This document shows, in pieces, positions 1 through 13,600 of a stretch of DNA of 64,000 nt. This stretch comes from Mactromeris polynyma (taxonomy: Eukaryota; Mollusca; Bivalvia; Venerida; Mactridae): NCBI GenBank assembly GCA_032209605.1, contig JASFXZ010000012.1, positions 3,286,001 to 3,350,000 on the forward strand. Reading direction: 5' to 3'. The position numbers and the translations under genes were made by a program. The first letter of the stretch is position 1. Every line of letters starts with the position of its first letter. The notes beneath the pieces are model-generated. The model saw nothing but the letters and a program-made list of their open reading frames with translations. It ran no database searches and was not told the origin of the DNA.

Positions 1-192
1 TCTTAGTGTCTGCCAGATGTACTTGGCAATGAAATGGCTCAGACTTTCTAATGTACCTGTCTGTTATTACTGAAGGAACGTTATTAGTTCATGAAGACAT
101 CTTAAATATATGATAAAGATAATAATATTAAAATATATTAAAAGGTTAAGAGTCACAGTTAATTTTTTTTCAAACTAATGCACTTATCATTG

Positions 193-474
193 TTTTGCCC
201 CATGGGAGAGCAGCAGGAGTTACCTGGGACTTTAGATAGAAGACGATTCCCAACAGATGGGCAGAATTTGACATGCCAAAGATTCGGGGTCCTGGGACTT
301 AGACTTGGGTCGGATTTTAAATAGATTCTGGATGTGGGGAATCAGACATCTTCCACTGTGGCGATTTAAACAGGCTGATTTGCTCTAGGGTTTGGGAATT
401 ATAGACCCCAAAAAAGACAAATAATCTATCTCATTCTGCGGGGTCAGCCCGCAGCTCTTCCCCATGGGGCAAAA
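193..474. mobile_element. MITE-like inverted-repeat element
   Basis: Ends are inverted copies: TTTTGCCCCATGGG at 193-206 and its complement at 461-474. Similarity extends inward (GAGAGCAGC against the complement of GCAGCTCTTCC). The right arm holds a small hairpin, CTGCGGG-gtca-GCCCGCAG. No coding potential and no clear target duplication. Confidence 0.55.
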
Positions 475-2327
475 TATTGATAGGTGCGTAACTTCCATAT
501 TGCATTGAACACATGATATAAGGATCATGATCAACCCATTTCAAGAATTAAATCCCATCCATTATCCAATTAATGCAAATTAAAATGAGAAAACATTTAG
601 TAACTTGTCTATATGTGAAATACCTGCTTTCCATTAATGTTTAATGTCACACATGCAGTACTTGAATTTCAGTACATAAACCGATATCTTGGGTATATAA
701 CATTGATGTGATAAATGCTTTCACCTTTAATATGGTGAAAGATGAAATAAATGATTAAACCATTGATAGAAGACAATGACAGACAGAAAGTTTTAGTACT
801 AGGTGTTCCTTTGTATAAGAAAATCAAAGTGCTGATGTATATATGATTAGAATTGGAGATTAACCTTCATCTGGGATTTAACCTGATTATTATTATATAT
901 ATGTCTCTATCCGTAATAAGTTCAATGAATATTAGAACAGAAAAGCATGTGGGTTGTATAGAGACATAATCTCATTATAATGTGCCAAATATGGCCATTT
1001 ACTCCACACATGTAAACTGTATGGTGTGTTTGTCATTGTAGTATTCTTTGTAACCTGTGCCAAGTTTGTAAATTTCAGGTTGTATTTGCCAAAATTGCTT
1101 CTGGATTGTTAAAGCTTGATTTTTGTTTGATACTCAATATTCTTGAGTACAGTAAAACCTCAATAATAAGACCACCCTTTGGACCCTTGAAAATTTGTCT
1201 CAATTATGAGGTGGTCTTAATATTGAGGTTTAATATAGAGATAAACAGTGAAATAGGACTTGAACATTGTGGTCTTATTATTGAGGTGGTTTTTAAGTGA
1301 GGTTTTGCTGTAAACATCGAAATATCGATCATTTTTCTGCCTTTGAACTTATTTTGCCCACTGAATGCAGTAAGCACATGTTGTGATGACATCATCCATT
1401 TTTGTGGACAAGTTTGAAGAGACAAGGCTAAAACCCATTCACCTTCAAGTGGGTCAACACAACTACTGTATTATGTACTAGTTGCTGGTATTTTACTCTG
1501 TGCAGGTGCTTGTATTAGTATGTGTATGGTACATATTTTTTGAATGAAAATTATGTGTGTTTAAATTTCCTGCAGTAAAATGTAGTTGACATGTTTCATC
1601 ACGTAATGGCCCTTCAGTTTGATAAATGTAGTGTTGTGATTCGTGAGAATTTATTCATATTTTATCAAAGAAAAAGTAAAAAGAATGCACATGAATATTT
1701 CTCATTTTATTGCATTGCCTTATGTAGTAGAAATACGTGTATTTATAGCCGTACATACATGGTTTTGCTATTTGCATATCAGTGTTGTGTAAACCAATCA
1801 AATCTTACGTTAACCACCAAAACAATTTCTCTTCAACTGAACAGCGTTTATAACCTTGACCCGGATTGGTTAACCTTTCGATAAAGGGTACATCAGTCGT
1901 TACCTTGAATTACGGTGAATTTACCGAAATCCATTTTGGATCTGGAGTGACCAGCAATCGTTACATCTCGGCCTTTTTTTATGTTGCAGAAGACATCTTA
2001 ACCGTCAAATTGTGCAGACCATCTTTTTTCAAGATATTTCTTATAAGTTTCATTCTATTTCTGTATGTAAATGTCTTCTATGAAACTAAGATTTGAAAAA
2101 AATATTATATTGACTGTAGTTATGGAGTATTATTTCAAAAACTTCATAATAGAACAAAGGCATCAGCTATTTATGGTCAGTGTGTATTTCACCTTTTTTT
2201 TGACTGCATGTATTGTGTATCACCCTGTTTGGGCAGTCTGGTCAAAGGGCTGATGAAAATCTGTATCTACTGGATAATTATGAAGTATTTCGGGGAGGAT
2301 TTCAACCAAATCAGTATTGGGGCCATT
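475..2327. other. AT-rich non-coding sequence upstream of FAM53 exon A
   Basis: Apart from the TA-flanked MITE at 1150-1310, no exon, RNA gene or repeat was recognised. Short ORFs here have no recognisable similarity. It is either the 5' flank or an intron of the FAM53 gene. Confidence 0.5.
1150..1310. mobile_element. TA-flanked MITE, copy 1
   Basis: 161 bp starting CAGTAAAACCTCAATAATAA and ending GTGAGGTTTTGCTG, with TA on both sides (1148-1149 and 1311-1312). Internal GGTGGTCTTA blocks face each other, giving long imperfect TIRs. TA duplication and a CAGT start fit the Tc1/mariner-pogo group. A second copy is at 55752-55929. Confidence 0.75.
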
Positions 2328-2583
2328 GGTAAATAATGTTTGTTTGTGGTAACCTGACTGGTAAATAATGTTTGTTTGTGGTAACCTGACTGGTAAAAAA
2401 TGTTTGTTTGTGGTAACCTGACTGGTAAATAATGTTTGTTTGTGGTAACCTGACTGGTAAATAATGTTTGTTTGTGGTAACCTGACTGGTAAATAATGTT
2501 TGTTTGTGGTAACCTGACTGGTAAATAATGTTTGTTTGTGGTAACCTGACTGGTAAATAATGTTTGTTTGTGGTAACCTGACT
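2328..2583. repeat. 32-bp minisatellite, 8 units
   Basis: Eight head-to-tail units beginning GGTAAATAATGTTTGTTTGT and ending GGTAACCTGACT. They are almost identical; the third has AAAAAATG for AAATAATG. Near identity suggests recent expansion. Confidence 0.95.
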
Positions 2584-3337
2584 GATGCGGATGTTTTGGC
2601 CTCCTATACTGTATTGTGGGAGTTTTGAGTTATTTTCCTGGTGTGTGATGGATGTTTACTGATACTTCAAATATTGGGGGTAGGAGTGCGTAGTTTACAA
2701 TCAAACACAACTTAAGGATGGCCTAAACATGATTGTATCCACTTATTTTAAACTGATTTCCCGTCGGTTTTCTCCGAGTTATATAAAGTTATTGCCCTTT
2801 AATACAAATTATGAATGTATATTACGTATATATTTTAGTGGAATCAGCTTCTGTGCATTAAATTTTTGATGTCGTGAGAATTATTCTTCATCCAATTTTG
2901 CTTTATTCCCGTACATTTGGTTTCTTGTACTTTAAAGTGGACAGGTGTTCTTGGTAAATTTATGACGATATTAAATATAATTATTTCCAGAGCATTTATG
3001 ATTTAGATGGATTTGATTTCAATTTATGACTGCTAAAGTATGCTAATTTTTTTATTATTACCTCATATTTTTTAGCCAGCTTATTTCACAGCAGTCTGAT
3101 AGCTCAGATCTGCTTATATTTGTTAAACTAAGTTTTGATGTGAAACAATAATGTTGGATTGTCAGTGGATTATTGTGGGAATCAAAGTGTCTAACAGTGG
3201 TATAATGATACAGGGCTGAAAGCAGAACTTGTCATTTTACATATAAAGAAAGAAGCCAATTAACTTGCTTCACTTTCACCTCTCAGTATCTCCATTTTCT
3301 GGGGCATACTAAATAAGGTACTTGTATTTATACTCTG
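2584..3337. other. non-coding AT-rich spacer
   Basis: No gene, RNA or repeat recognised between the 32-bp and 15-bp arrays. Confidence 0.5.
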
Positions 3338-4335
3338 TAGGATGTTCCCTCATAGAGTGTTCCCTCGTAGGGTGTTCCCTCGTAGGGTGTTCCCTCATGG
3401 GATGTTCCCTCGTAGGGTGTTCCCTCATGGGATGTTCCCTCGCAGGGTGTTCCCTCATAGGGTGTTCCCTCATAGGGTGTTCCCTCATAGGGTGTTCCCT
3501 CGTAGGGTGTTCCCTCATAGGATGTTCCCTCGTAGGGTGTTCCCTCGTAGGGTGTTCCCTCGTAGGGTGTTCCCTCGTAGGGTGTTGTAGGGTGTTCCCT
3601 CGTAGGGTTTTCCCTCGTAGGGTGTTGTAGGGTGTTCCCTCGTAGGGTTTTCCCTCGTAGGGTGTTGTAGGGTGTTCCCTCGTAGGGTGTTCCCTCGTAG
3701 GGTGTTGTAGGGTGTTCCCTCGTAGGGTGTTCCCTCGTAGGGTTTTCCTCTTGGGGTGTTCCCTCGCAGGGTGTTCCCTCGTAGGGTGTTTCCTCGTAGG
3801 GTGTTCCCTCGTAGGGTTTTCCCTCGTAGGGTGTTTCCTCGTAGGGTGTTTCCTCGTAGGGTGTTTCCTCGTAGGGTGTTTCCTCGTAGGGTGTTCCCTC
3901 GTAGGGTGTTCCCTCGTAGGGTGTTCCCTCGTAGGGTGTTTCCTCGTAGGGTGTTCCCTCGTAGGGTGTTCCCTCGTAGGGTGTTCCCTCGTAGGGTGTT
4001 CCCTCGTAGGATGTTCCCTCGTAGGGTGTTCCCTCGTGGGGTTTTCCTCGTGGGGTGTTCCCTCGTAGAGTGTTCCCTCGTGGGGTTTTGCTCGTGGGGT
4101 GTTCCCTCGTAGGGTGTTCCCTCAGAGGGTGTTTCCTCGTAGGGTGTTCCCTCGTAGGGTGTTCCCTCGTGGGGTGTTCCCTCGTGGGGTTTTCCTCGTG
4201 GGGTGTTCCCTCGTAGAGTGTTCCCTCGTGGGGTTTTGCTCGTGGGGTGTTCCCTTGTAGAGTGTTCCCTCGTGGGGTTTTGCTCGTGGGGTGTTTCCTC
4301 GTAGGGTGTTCCCTCGTAGGGTGTTGTAGGGTGTA
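3338..4335. repeat. 15-bp minisatellite, about 1 kb
   Basis: Head-to-tail GGGTGTTCCCTCGTA units with variants CTCATAG, CTTGTAG, TTTCCTC, GTGGGGTTTTGCTC and short GGGTGTTGTA units. Because 15 is divisible by three, frames stay open on both strands (REHPM or GCSLV pentapeptides). No start or splice context supports coding. Confidence 0.95.
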
Positions 4336-4467
4336 GACCGAAATTGCTGTAGTTTGATATTATTTACTTTTCTTCTATTATGTAACCAGTTCTTAAACTT
4401 ACTCTAATCAGTTTTGATTACTGCTTCCTGGGTTACTAACTAGTATTCATGCCTACTTCAGATTTGG

Positions 4468-4556
4468 TGAAGACCATAGCAGAATCTTGCTCATGGCAGA
4501 ATTCAAATCTGTGACCTTTGGATGAGATGTCTGGTACTCTGCCATTACACAACCAT
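4468..4556 (-). mobile_element. tRNA-derived SINE fragment
   Basis: Read on the minus strand: an A-box-like TGGTTGTGTAATGGCAGAG followed about 30 nt later by a B-box-like CAGATTTGAATTCTG. The spacing and boxes match a decayed tRNA head. It ends about 70 bp before FAM53 exon A. Confidence 0.6.
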
Positions 4557-4623
4557 GCTTCCCCTGTACAACATAGTTATATACTTGTGTGGAATTAATC
4601 CATTTACCTGTTGTGTATTTCAG

Positions 4624-4684
4624 ATCAATCCAGATGCTGGCTACAAGCTCAGTGAGGCAACACAAGTGAAGCTCAAAGCTGGAG
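4624..4684 (+). CDS. FAM53 coding exon A (internal)
   Basis: 61 nt, preceded by ttcag and followed by gtaagt. Reads INPDAGYKLSEATQVKLKAG and leaves one base (phase 1) that joins GC of the next exon to make Gly. It has no in-frame ATG, so the initiator lies upstream. Weaker than the next exon because it has no family motif; support is the phase match and the good splice sites. Confidence 0.7.
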
Positions 4685-7600
4685 GTAAGTTTGGACAATT
4701 ATTAGTTGAAGTGTCGCAATGATTGCCCAATAATTATTGTATTGTTTTTGTGTAAACAAATTCACATGCTGGGTAGTAATGCCATTATCTTGACTTATCT
4801 GTAAATCAAATATGTTGATTTTTTATTGCTTTTGTGTATTACAAGTATTTTAGGTAAATGTTGTAAGATCTTAAACATTTACTTCCTGGTTATGTTCCCT
4901 GTGATAATTTGACTGAAGATGTCATCTGTCACCCACCTATGATTTATGTGGGGACATTGTTAGCAAAGCAGATGGCAGGTTAGTGCTGGTTGGTAACCCA
5001 GGGATACGGGTAAGGAACAACTGACTGCCAACCCTAACTAAAATACTGTTGACTATCATGTAACATTCTCATCACAACCAAAATTCCAGCATTGAAATAT
5101 GAAAATGTCAGTCCATTGAATTTTTCTATATATTTACTCTTGTACATGTACTTCCCTATATTCATGTTCTGCTTTGCAGGCAATAATGTTTGGAAGGTGT
5201 CATTACGACAGGACGCTGAGGAAAAGTCGGACACAGACACAGAGTTCACAGCCCCTGCCATGCCAAAAAGTTCAGCTGTGACTAAAGTCTTGTGTTCCCA
5301 TAAAAAACTTATTGATACATGTACGTTGTGTGACTCCCTAGTTAGTCCTATTGTATCCAATGAGCGACCCAAAAAACGTAACTGTCAGTCAATCTCTGTT
5401 ACACAGGAGAATGAAATAAACATTCCTCCTGCCAAATCGTCATGGCAACCACAGGGCTCCAGATTATGGAAACCAATTAGTAGCATGGGTCTTGGATATG
5501 GTTCCACATCACCATTTTCTTCTGTCGCTATGGGAACAGGTAGAAATTGTCACAGACATGGTGTTGATGAAAACTGGGATAGCAGACAAACTCAGTGGTC
5601 ACCTACCGACTGTAGGAATTATGTGTTTTCTAGCTTGGCACCATCAGTGCAGAGGCACATGGAGACAGGACATATCACCCCCGATGATCTTTTGACTCCG
5701 CCCGAGTCTCCAGTGCCTCGTCCCAACTCTGTGTACAGTGACGGGGCCATCAGCCCTTTTTATTTTCACATGGACTTTGCGTTTAACAGAGGGACTAGTA
5801 ATTATATCCAGGAATTTAGAAACCGCAGTCTTTCAGTGGAAGATAAGATCTCGAGTACGCCATCAGTGTGTTGTGGAACAACTAGTGCTCCTATATTTAA
5901 CAATTCTGTGCCATCCTCCCCGCATCATCGATATAAGGTACCAAGATGTCGATCCCAGCCCTCATTTTATGACAGAAAATCTGGCCGACGAAGGCGTAGG
6001 GATATGCGACCGACACTCAACTTTAACAAAATGACTGAGGTAACTAATATTTCTTGCTAAAGGGTCATTTTCAGTTATCTACTCGAAGGAAATTTACATG
6101 TTTATATGAACTAAATGTATGTTATTTATTGTACTGACCATTTGATTATTTAATAGTGTTTATTACAAACTTGTAGTAAAATTTATTCATGGGCAGTGTG
6201 AGGTTTCTTCATAATTGCTGTAACTGTGAGGTCTTGTACAGAACTATAGTTTTGGTGCAGAACTATTTACAATAATCTTTCACCAAAGCCTTAAATTGTT
6301 AACTGGTGTATTAATTTCAGGGTAACTCAATTCCTTTGATATAATTTCAGACATCAAACTGATGTTGTGTTTTAACATAGAGTGGTTTATATTGTTTAAA
6401 CTGCAATAGTGGCCCATATAATAATTATGACGACATGTACTCTAGATGCTTCAATCATCGATTACTGCGTTTGAAAAAAAGTGGTCTGACTTGTTGGTAA
6501 CGATAAATCAATTTTGTTTGCTCACATAATTCCATTAATTAATTGTGCCAAAGTTTTGACCGTTACCTGACAATTCTCATGATATCCTTATGTTCAGATG
6601 AGTTTATTTAATGATTGGATATATTAAAGCAGTGTCTTAGGCTATACTGTGAGCTTAGACAATAGTTTCAAAAATCCAGTATCTGATTGGTCGTTTCTGA
6701 GCTCTGTCTTAAACCAGGCCACTAGCAAAAATGTTATCTGAGACTATTGACAAGACGCAGTTTATAATCTTGTTGCTAAAAAAAAGTAATACTTGACATT
6801 CTGTGGTTGAACAATATTTTTTGTGTGAACAAGTTACTAAGTTATATAGCTGTTACAGTTACCACGTTTTTGAAATCATATTTTCTTTCTTAATTCTGCC
6901 CTTTCTAAATAATTATCTCGCTCGTCTATAAAAGGTAAATTACTGTCACAGGTAAGTTTCCAGTGGTGAATACTTGAGATAATAAAAAATCAAAGTTATT
7001 AACCTTATAAGAATAAATTAACGCTGAGACATCCTGCCAAAAATGTGTCATTTATAAATTAAGGTTGCATGAAGAGTTTGTTTCTTATATCAGGGTATGG
7101 TGCAGGACTGCTGTTACTCAGTTTGGTTTTGTGCTAAATATGTTGTAGAACACAAGAATTAGTCAGATTTACTTATTGCATAAACATGTACATTTTTACC
7201 AGACTGGTTTCAAGTTTGTCTGAGAATTGTGTGTGTCAGATTTGACTGGTTCACATTTCTGCCAGTGATCCTATCATTGTGGATAAATTATGATTGACAA
7301 AGCATTCCACTGTTGCTAGGGGCCATTTCTGTTTTAAGCTTGAAACGTTATTGATTTTGTGCAGTGCGCATTTAATATTGGTTGTTCGATTGTCGTGCGA
7401 TGCATATCACTTAGGGGCTGTTGTGATGAAATGTTGCAGACTTTCAGGAAAAAAAAAACTTGGTTTGAAATTAATGTATTTGGCTGCAGCTGCATCGTTT
7501 TATTCGTAGTGACAGCTTCCTGTATGTCGCTGTGGGTTTCATGTAATTATGCTTCAAGAACATAATGTTAACATTGACATGAATTCCCTGAACTGAGTAT

Positions 7601-10600
7601 TTATGTTTATTCACTCTTATTGTACAAAGCAACATGGCTTATCTATCTGCTATTGATTGTCATGTTCATGCTTTATGACTTTTTCATGCAACGTTTTGTC
7701 TCTGGAATCAAGTTGTATATACTAGTATTGTATAGTAAAAGTTCAGGGAACTCCAAAAAAACAACAACAAAAAACAACATGCCATCCTTAAAAAATTTTT
7801 TTTGGCATAACCCTACCCAGTTAAATTTTGGTGAGTAGGGTAGGAAAGGAAATTGTTTTTATGGTTATAGTACTGTTAACTAGGAATAGCCTGTTTAAAA
7901 AATACCCACTTAGACCCCTATAATTTGAGTTCGGGCCATTTCATTGACAGGTAGGCAGAGCTCTGGAAATTTTCTGTACATACAGTTGTTCCAGTCTAGT
8001 GTACATACATGTTAAAGTTGACTTGTCCAACATGGGAGGTTAGTTGTCCGAGCATAGAATAAGGGTATAGATTAACAGTTAAGTAGGCATGCATGAACTA
8101 CATTTGTTTACTTGTCACATTAATTGTCCAACATTAATTGGCTTTAAAGGGGTTGATCTTGGCACTAGGTCTAGGAATTTGTTACTTAATTTGTGCAGTT
8201 GGGGTCAATCACCATCACAATATGCACCCAAATAACAAGGCCATTCATTATAAGAAAATTGGTCAGGTTCAATACAGCAGGTATGTCACCATGATCTAAC
8301 TGGACAGATACCCAGCTGTGTTAAATACCATAGAGTTAACAACCATTATGTGTTATTAATTTCATTTTGTGGAGGTCATTTTTATAGCATCGAGTCCAGG
8401 CCTTTGAGACAGTTTTGTCCTGAACTAAGTCCAACTAAACTGTTGGTAGCCTGAAACGGCGATAGACTTGTCCCTAAATGTCAGGCTAGTGGATTTCTAG
8501 AGCCCTGGTAGGAGTATGCCAAACAAACAATTTTTAAATATTGACTTTTACGTAAAATAACTCCGAAATCCAAACTTGGCACACTTGATATGTCTGCTAA
8601 ATATTGAAGTCTTTCGTTAGGCCACAAATGTATGTGCGTCTATTTCCTGCAACATTCTGGACAAAGTTGGGGGGGGGGGATTTTTCTTTGTATATAATAT
8701 CTATTTTTTATACATTATTTATGGTCTGAGAACATTAAATCTGGTTGAGGTTGAATATTATGGTTTGTTGGGTTGCAGGAACCATAGATATGTTTGTAAT
8801 GTTAACCTTACTACATGTCAATCCTAAAACACAACAGTGTTAAAAACCATGTCAGTGTCACTGTTTATATACCACAGTGTAACCATGTCGGTGTCCCTGT
8901 TTATATACCACAGTGTAACCATGTCAGTGTCACAGTTTATGTACCACAGTGTAACCATGTCAGTGTCACTGTTTATGTACCACAGTGTAACCTTGTCGGT
9001 GTCACTGTTTATGTACCACAGTGTAACCATGTCAGTGTCACTGTTTATGTACCACAGTGTAACCATGTCAGTGTCACTGTTTATGTACCACAGTGTAACC
9101 ATGTTGGTGTCACTGTTTATGTACCACAGTGTAACCATGTCAGTGTCACTGTTTATGTACCACTGTGTAACCATGTCATTGTCACTGTTTATGTACCACA
9201 GTGTAACCATGTCAGTGTCACTGTTTATGTACCACAGTGTAACCATGTCATTGTCACTGTTTATGTACCACAGTGTAACCATATAGGTGTCACTGTTTAT
9301 GTACCACAGTGTAACCATATAGGTGTCACTGTTTATGTACCACAGTGTAACCATGTCATTGTCACTGTTTATGTACCACATTGTAACCACATAGGTGTCA
9401 CTGTTTATGTACCACAGTGTAACCACATAGGTGTCACTGTTTATGTACCACAGTGTAACCACATAGGTGTCACTGTTTATGTATCACAGTGTAACCACAT
9501 GGGTGTCACTGTTTATGTACCACAGTGTAACCATATAGGTGTCACTGTTTATGTACCACAGTGTAACCACATGGGTGTCACTCTTTATGTTCCACAGTGT
9601 AACCACATAGGTTTCACTGTTTATGTACCACAGTGTAACCACATAGGTAATAGATGTCACTGTTTATGTACCACAGTGTAACCACATAGGTGTCACTGTT
9701 TATGTACCACAGTGTAACCATGTCAGTGTCACTGTTTATGTACCACAGTGTAACCACATAGGTGTCACTGTTTATGTACCACAGTGTAACCATGTCGGTG
9801 TCACTGTTTATGTACCACTGTGTAACCATGTCAGTGTCACTGTTTATGTACCACAGTGTAACCACATAGGTGTCACTGTTTATGTACCACAGTGTAACCA
9901 TGTCGGTGTCACTGTTTATGTACCACTGTGTAACCATGTCGGTGTCACTGTTTATGTACCACTGTGTAACCATGTCGGTGTCACTGTTTATGTACCACTG
10001 TGTAACCATGTCGGTGTCACTGTTTATGTACCACAGTGTAACCATGTCGGTGTCACTGTTTATGTACCACTGTGTAACCATGTCGGTGTCACTGTTTATG
10101 TACCACTGTGTAACCATGTCGGTGTCACTGTTTATGTACCACTGTGTAACCATGTCGGTGTCACTGTTTATGTACCACTGTGTAACCATGTCGGTGTCAC
10201 TGTTTATGTACCACTGTGTAACCATGTCGGTGTCACTGTTTATGTACCACAGTGTAACCATGTCGGTGTCACTGTTTATGTACCACAGTGTAACCATATA
10301 GGTGTCACTGTTTATGTACCACAGTGTAACCTCATAGGTGTCACTGTTTATGTACCACAGTGTAGCCACAAAGGTGTCACTGTTTATGTACCACAGTGTT
10401 ATCACAAAGGTGTCACTGTTTATGTATAATGTGAGTGTCCATGAGGTGGTGCATGACTTTTCAGGACTGATCCATGTCAATTAGGTAAGGAAATGCATCT
10501 GTGTCTAGAACTAAAATACATATTTGTTTTACATCTCCATTGAAACACTATTGAAGTTTTCAATTTTTCTTTGTCAAACCGTAGCAAAGCACAACCAACT

Positions 10601-13600
10601 CTGTTCACCCAGTTTGAAATGAACTGGTAATATGAATATTAATGTATTCGCAGTTAATGAAACAATACAATAGTGTAGGACTACCCAACTAGATTGATTT
10701 CAAGGAAATGCATCCATCTAAATCAACATTTCATAACATTAACTTCCCTGTGAGTTCATGTTGATATCAGAAAAACTAGACTGTAGTAGGTGTATTAGTG
10801 CGGGGATAAAGAATTAAAGCTAGGGTTGGCATGTTATTATACTGATTGTAATATTTGCCATGTTCATGTTTGTCAATATTTGATTTTGGCTTGTGAATCG
10901 TGTCAACAAACAGCTTTTCATATTTACTTAAATATTATGTTCAATATAAAGATGATAAGTTTGCTCTATTTTTGGTGTTTCAAGTTAAATTATTTACTTT
11001 AACTTGTTGTCTCTCTGTGTTTTATGTACTTATACATTTTTAGCTTTTAGGATCCATGAATGTCCGTCGTCTTGAATTGTGCGGCGTGTGTCGTGTGTCA
11101 ACATTTTCTTTAAACAACATCTCCTCCTATACCATTGAATGGATTTTGTTCAAATTTCACAGGAATGATCCTTGGGTTGGCCTCTTTCGAAGTTGCATAA
11201 ATCGTTCCGGTCTGCTACATAATTAGGTCACAGGAGCTAAAAATAGATTTTAAAAGTGTAAACTTTGAAATTCCTCTTGTCCAAACCTTAAGGTCTAGAG
11301 CTTTGATATTTGGTGTGTAGCATTGTCTAAGTGGTCCTCTTACAAGATTGCATAAATTGTTAGGTTTCGTCCAAAAAAATGGCTGCCCTTTCGTAAAAAC
11401 GACTTATTTTTTGTCAATACAAATTATTATTTCATAAATACGAAATAGTATTTCTTAAAAACAAATTATTTTTTCATAAAAACAAATTATTTTGTCAAAC
11501 CGAATTATTATTTTGTAAATAGGTATGGCAGTGTACTCCGGTGAGCGATATAGCGCCATCATTGTGTACTGCTTAAGTGTTGTTTGTGTACTGTTGTGTA
11601 ATGTTTGTGTACTGTGTGTAATGTTTGTGCGCTGTTTAATTCTTTGAGAAATTGATTATACCCAGCTTTGCAACAAGCTTGACTTAACAGGAAATATTCC
11701 ATTATAACCATCAGAAGTTGTCTTATTTTATAATTGTTGCAAGATGTTTGTGAACCACAAGTGCCTGGCATATTAGTAAGAATTTAACAATCTCATATGT
11801 ATTGTTTATTGTTTATTTTCATGATAAATGCCCCCCCCCCCGTATGTTAATTTACACCAGCACTCAAAATCAGGGTTCTGCTGTAGAAAAAGCAGTTTGC
11901 AGACCAGGTAAATTCTGAAAAATATATTAGGGGTGCATCTGTAAGGCTGGTGCATTGGTAAGGACAAACGCAGTATTCTGGTATTTGTGTGATTATTTCC
12001 AAACCAGCTAGTTTGTTCATTCTGTAGGGGACATATTCCTTCCTGGTTTTAACACATGCAGCTCAAATGTTGTTGTTGTCTGTACTTTAATAAATAATTA
12101 ATTAACTAGATAAATCCCTTGATTTTTGTTGAATCTACTTAGAATACCACAAATAGCATCATTATTATAATCAATGGTTACTTGAATAATCATTTCCACT
12201 AGACAGCTTGTCTGTTTGTTTGAATGTAAAAAATAAATGACAGATTGTGCAATGTATGCTTGTGGGAGGCGTTGTAGCGTTACAGTATTGAATATCAAAT
12301 GCTGGGTATAAATTCTTAATGTCTGAATGTAAACGCCCACATTTAATTTGGCTTATGTTATCTAAAAAAATATAGTAAATTTCATTACCGAGCTTTGATA
12401 TTAAAGTTTTGTGTGCTGTGATATATCAGTGAAAAATGAGACATTTAATACATTGTGTCTGCGTTGACACTCAGATCACCAACATCAACAGACAAATTGA
12501 CATTTCTTGTTTTAAGCTAGAGCTTGAATGGGTTTCTGGTTCTAAAACTGTTGCAATTATCGTCAGTGTTTGTCAAATAAAGGTAGCCTATGCCAGATGG
12601 AAATCACACATGTCCTTTTTTGGTAAAATTTTCCAATTCTTACTAGACAATAAACTTTTACCAGACAATGGACTTGTACAAGACAATGAGCTTTTACCAG
12701 ACAATGAACTTTGACAAGACAATGGACTTTTACAAGACAATGGACTTTTACAAGACAATGGACTTTAACAAGACAATGGACTTTTACAAGACATTGGACT
12801 TTAACAAGACATTGGACTTTAACAAGACAGTGGACTTTTACAAGACAGTGGACTTTAACAAGACAATGGACTTTTACAAGACAATGGACTTTTACTAGAC
12901 AATGGACTTTTACAAGACAGTGGACGTTTACCAGACAATGAACTTTGACAAGACAATGGACTTTTACAAGACAATGGATTTTTACAAGACAATGGACTTT
13001 TACAAGACAATGGACTTTTACAAGACAGTGGACTTTTACAAGACAGTGGACGTTTACCAGACAATGGACTTTTACAAGACAATGGACTTTTACAAGACAA
13101 TGGACTTCTACAAGACAATGGACTTTTACAAGACACAGGACTTTTACAAGACAGTGGACTTTTACAAGACAGTGGACGTTTACCAGACAATGGACTTTTA
13201 CAAGACAATGGACTTTTACAAGACAAAGGACTTTTACAAGACAAAGGACTTTTACAAGACAGTGGACTTTTACAAGACAATGGACGTTTACATGACAATG
13301 AACTTTTGCAAGACAGTGGACGTTTACAAGACAGTGGACATTTATAAGACAGTGGACGTTTACAAGACAGTGGACGTTTACAAGACAATGGACTTTTACA
13401 AGACATGTTAGGTGGTCAGACATATTTGCTGATAGTGATTTTATTTTGTTCTTTAAATTTCCTAAATCACTTTGCCAACAGACAAAATGGTAATACAAAT
13501 GTATAACAGCATGTTTGAGTTCTCTGTTGACTTTTATTATTGTAATTTTAACGAAACAAAGATGGAGCTTTCATAATTTTATCACCCTCGGAGATTTAAG

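Noticed and set aside
3338..4335. ORFs of about 100-118 codons rich in REHPM or GCSLV over the 15-bp array
   Set aside because: The unit is a multiple of three, so frames stay open by design. No start or splice context and no bias toward synonymous change.
1..4623. Search for the FAM53 initiator exon
   Set aside because: No ATG-containing exon ending in phase 0 with a good donor and family-like sequence could be supported.
8829..10428. ORFs of up to 288 codons on both strands over the 36-bp array
   Set aside because: Minisatellite by-product inside the FAM53 intron; both strands equally open.
12640..13405. 311-codon minus-strand ORF and several others over the 18-bp array
   Set aside because: Same cause; hexapeptide repeats in every frame.
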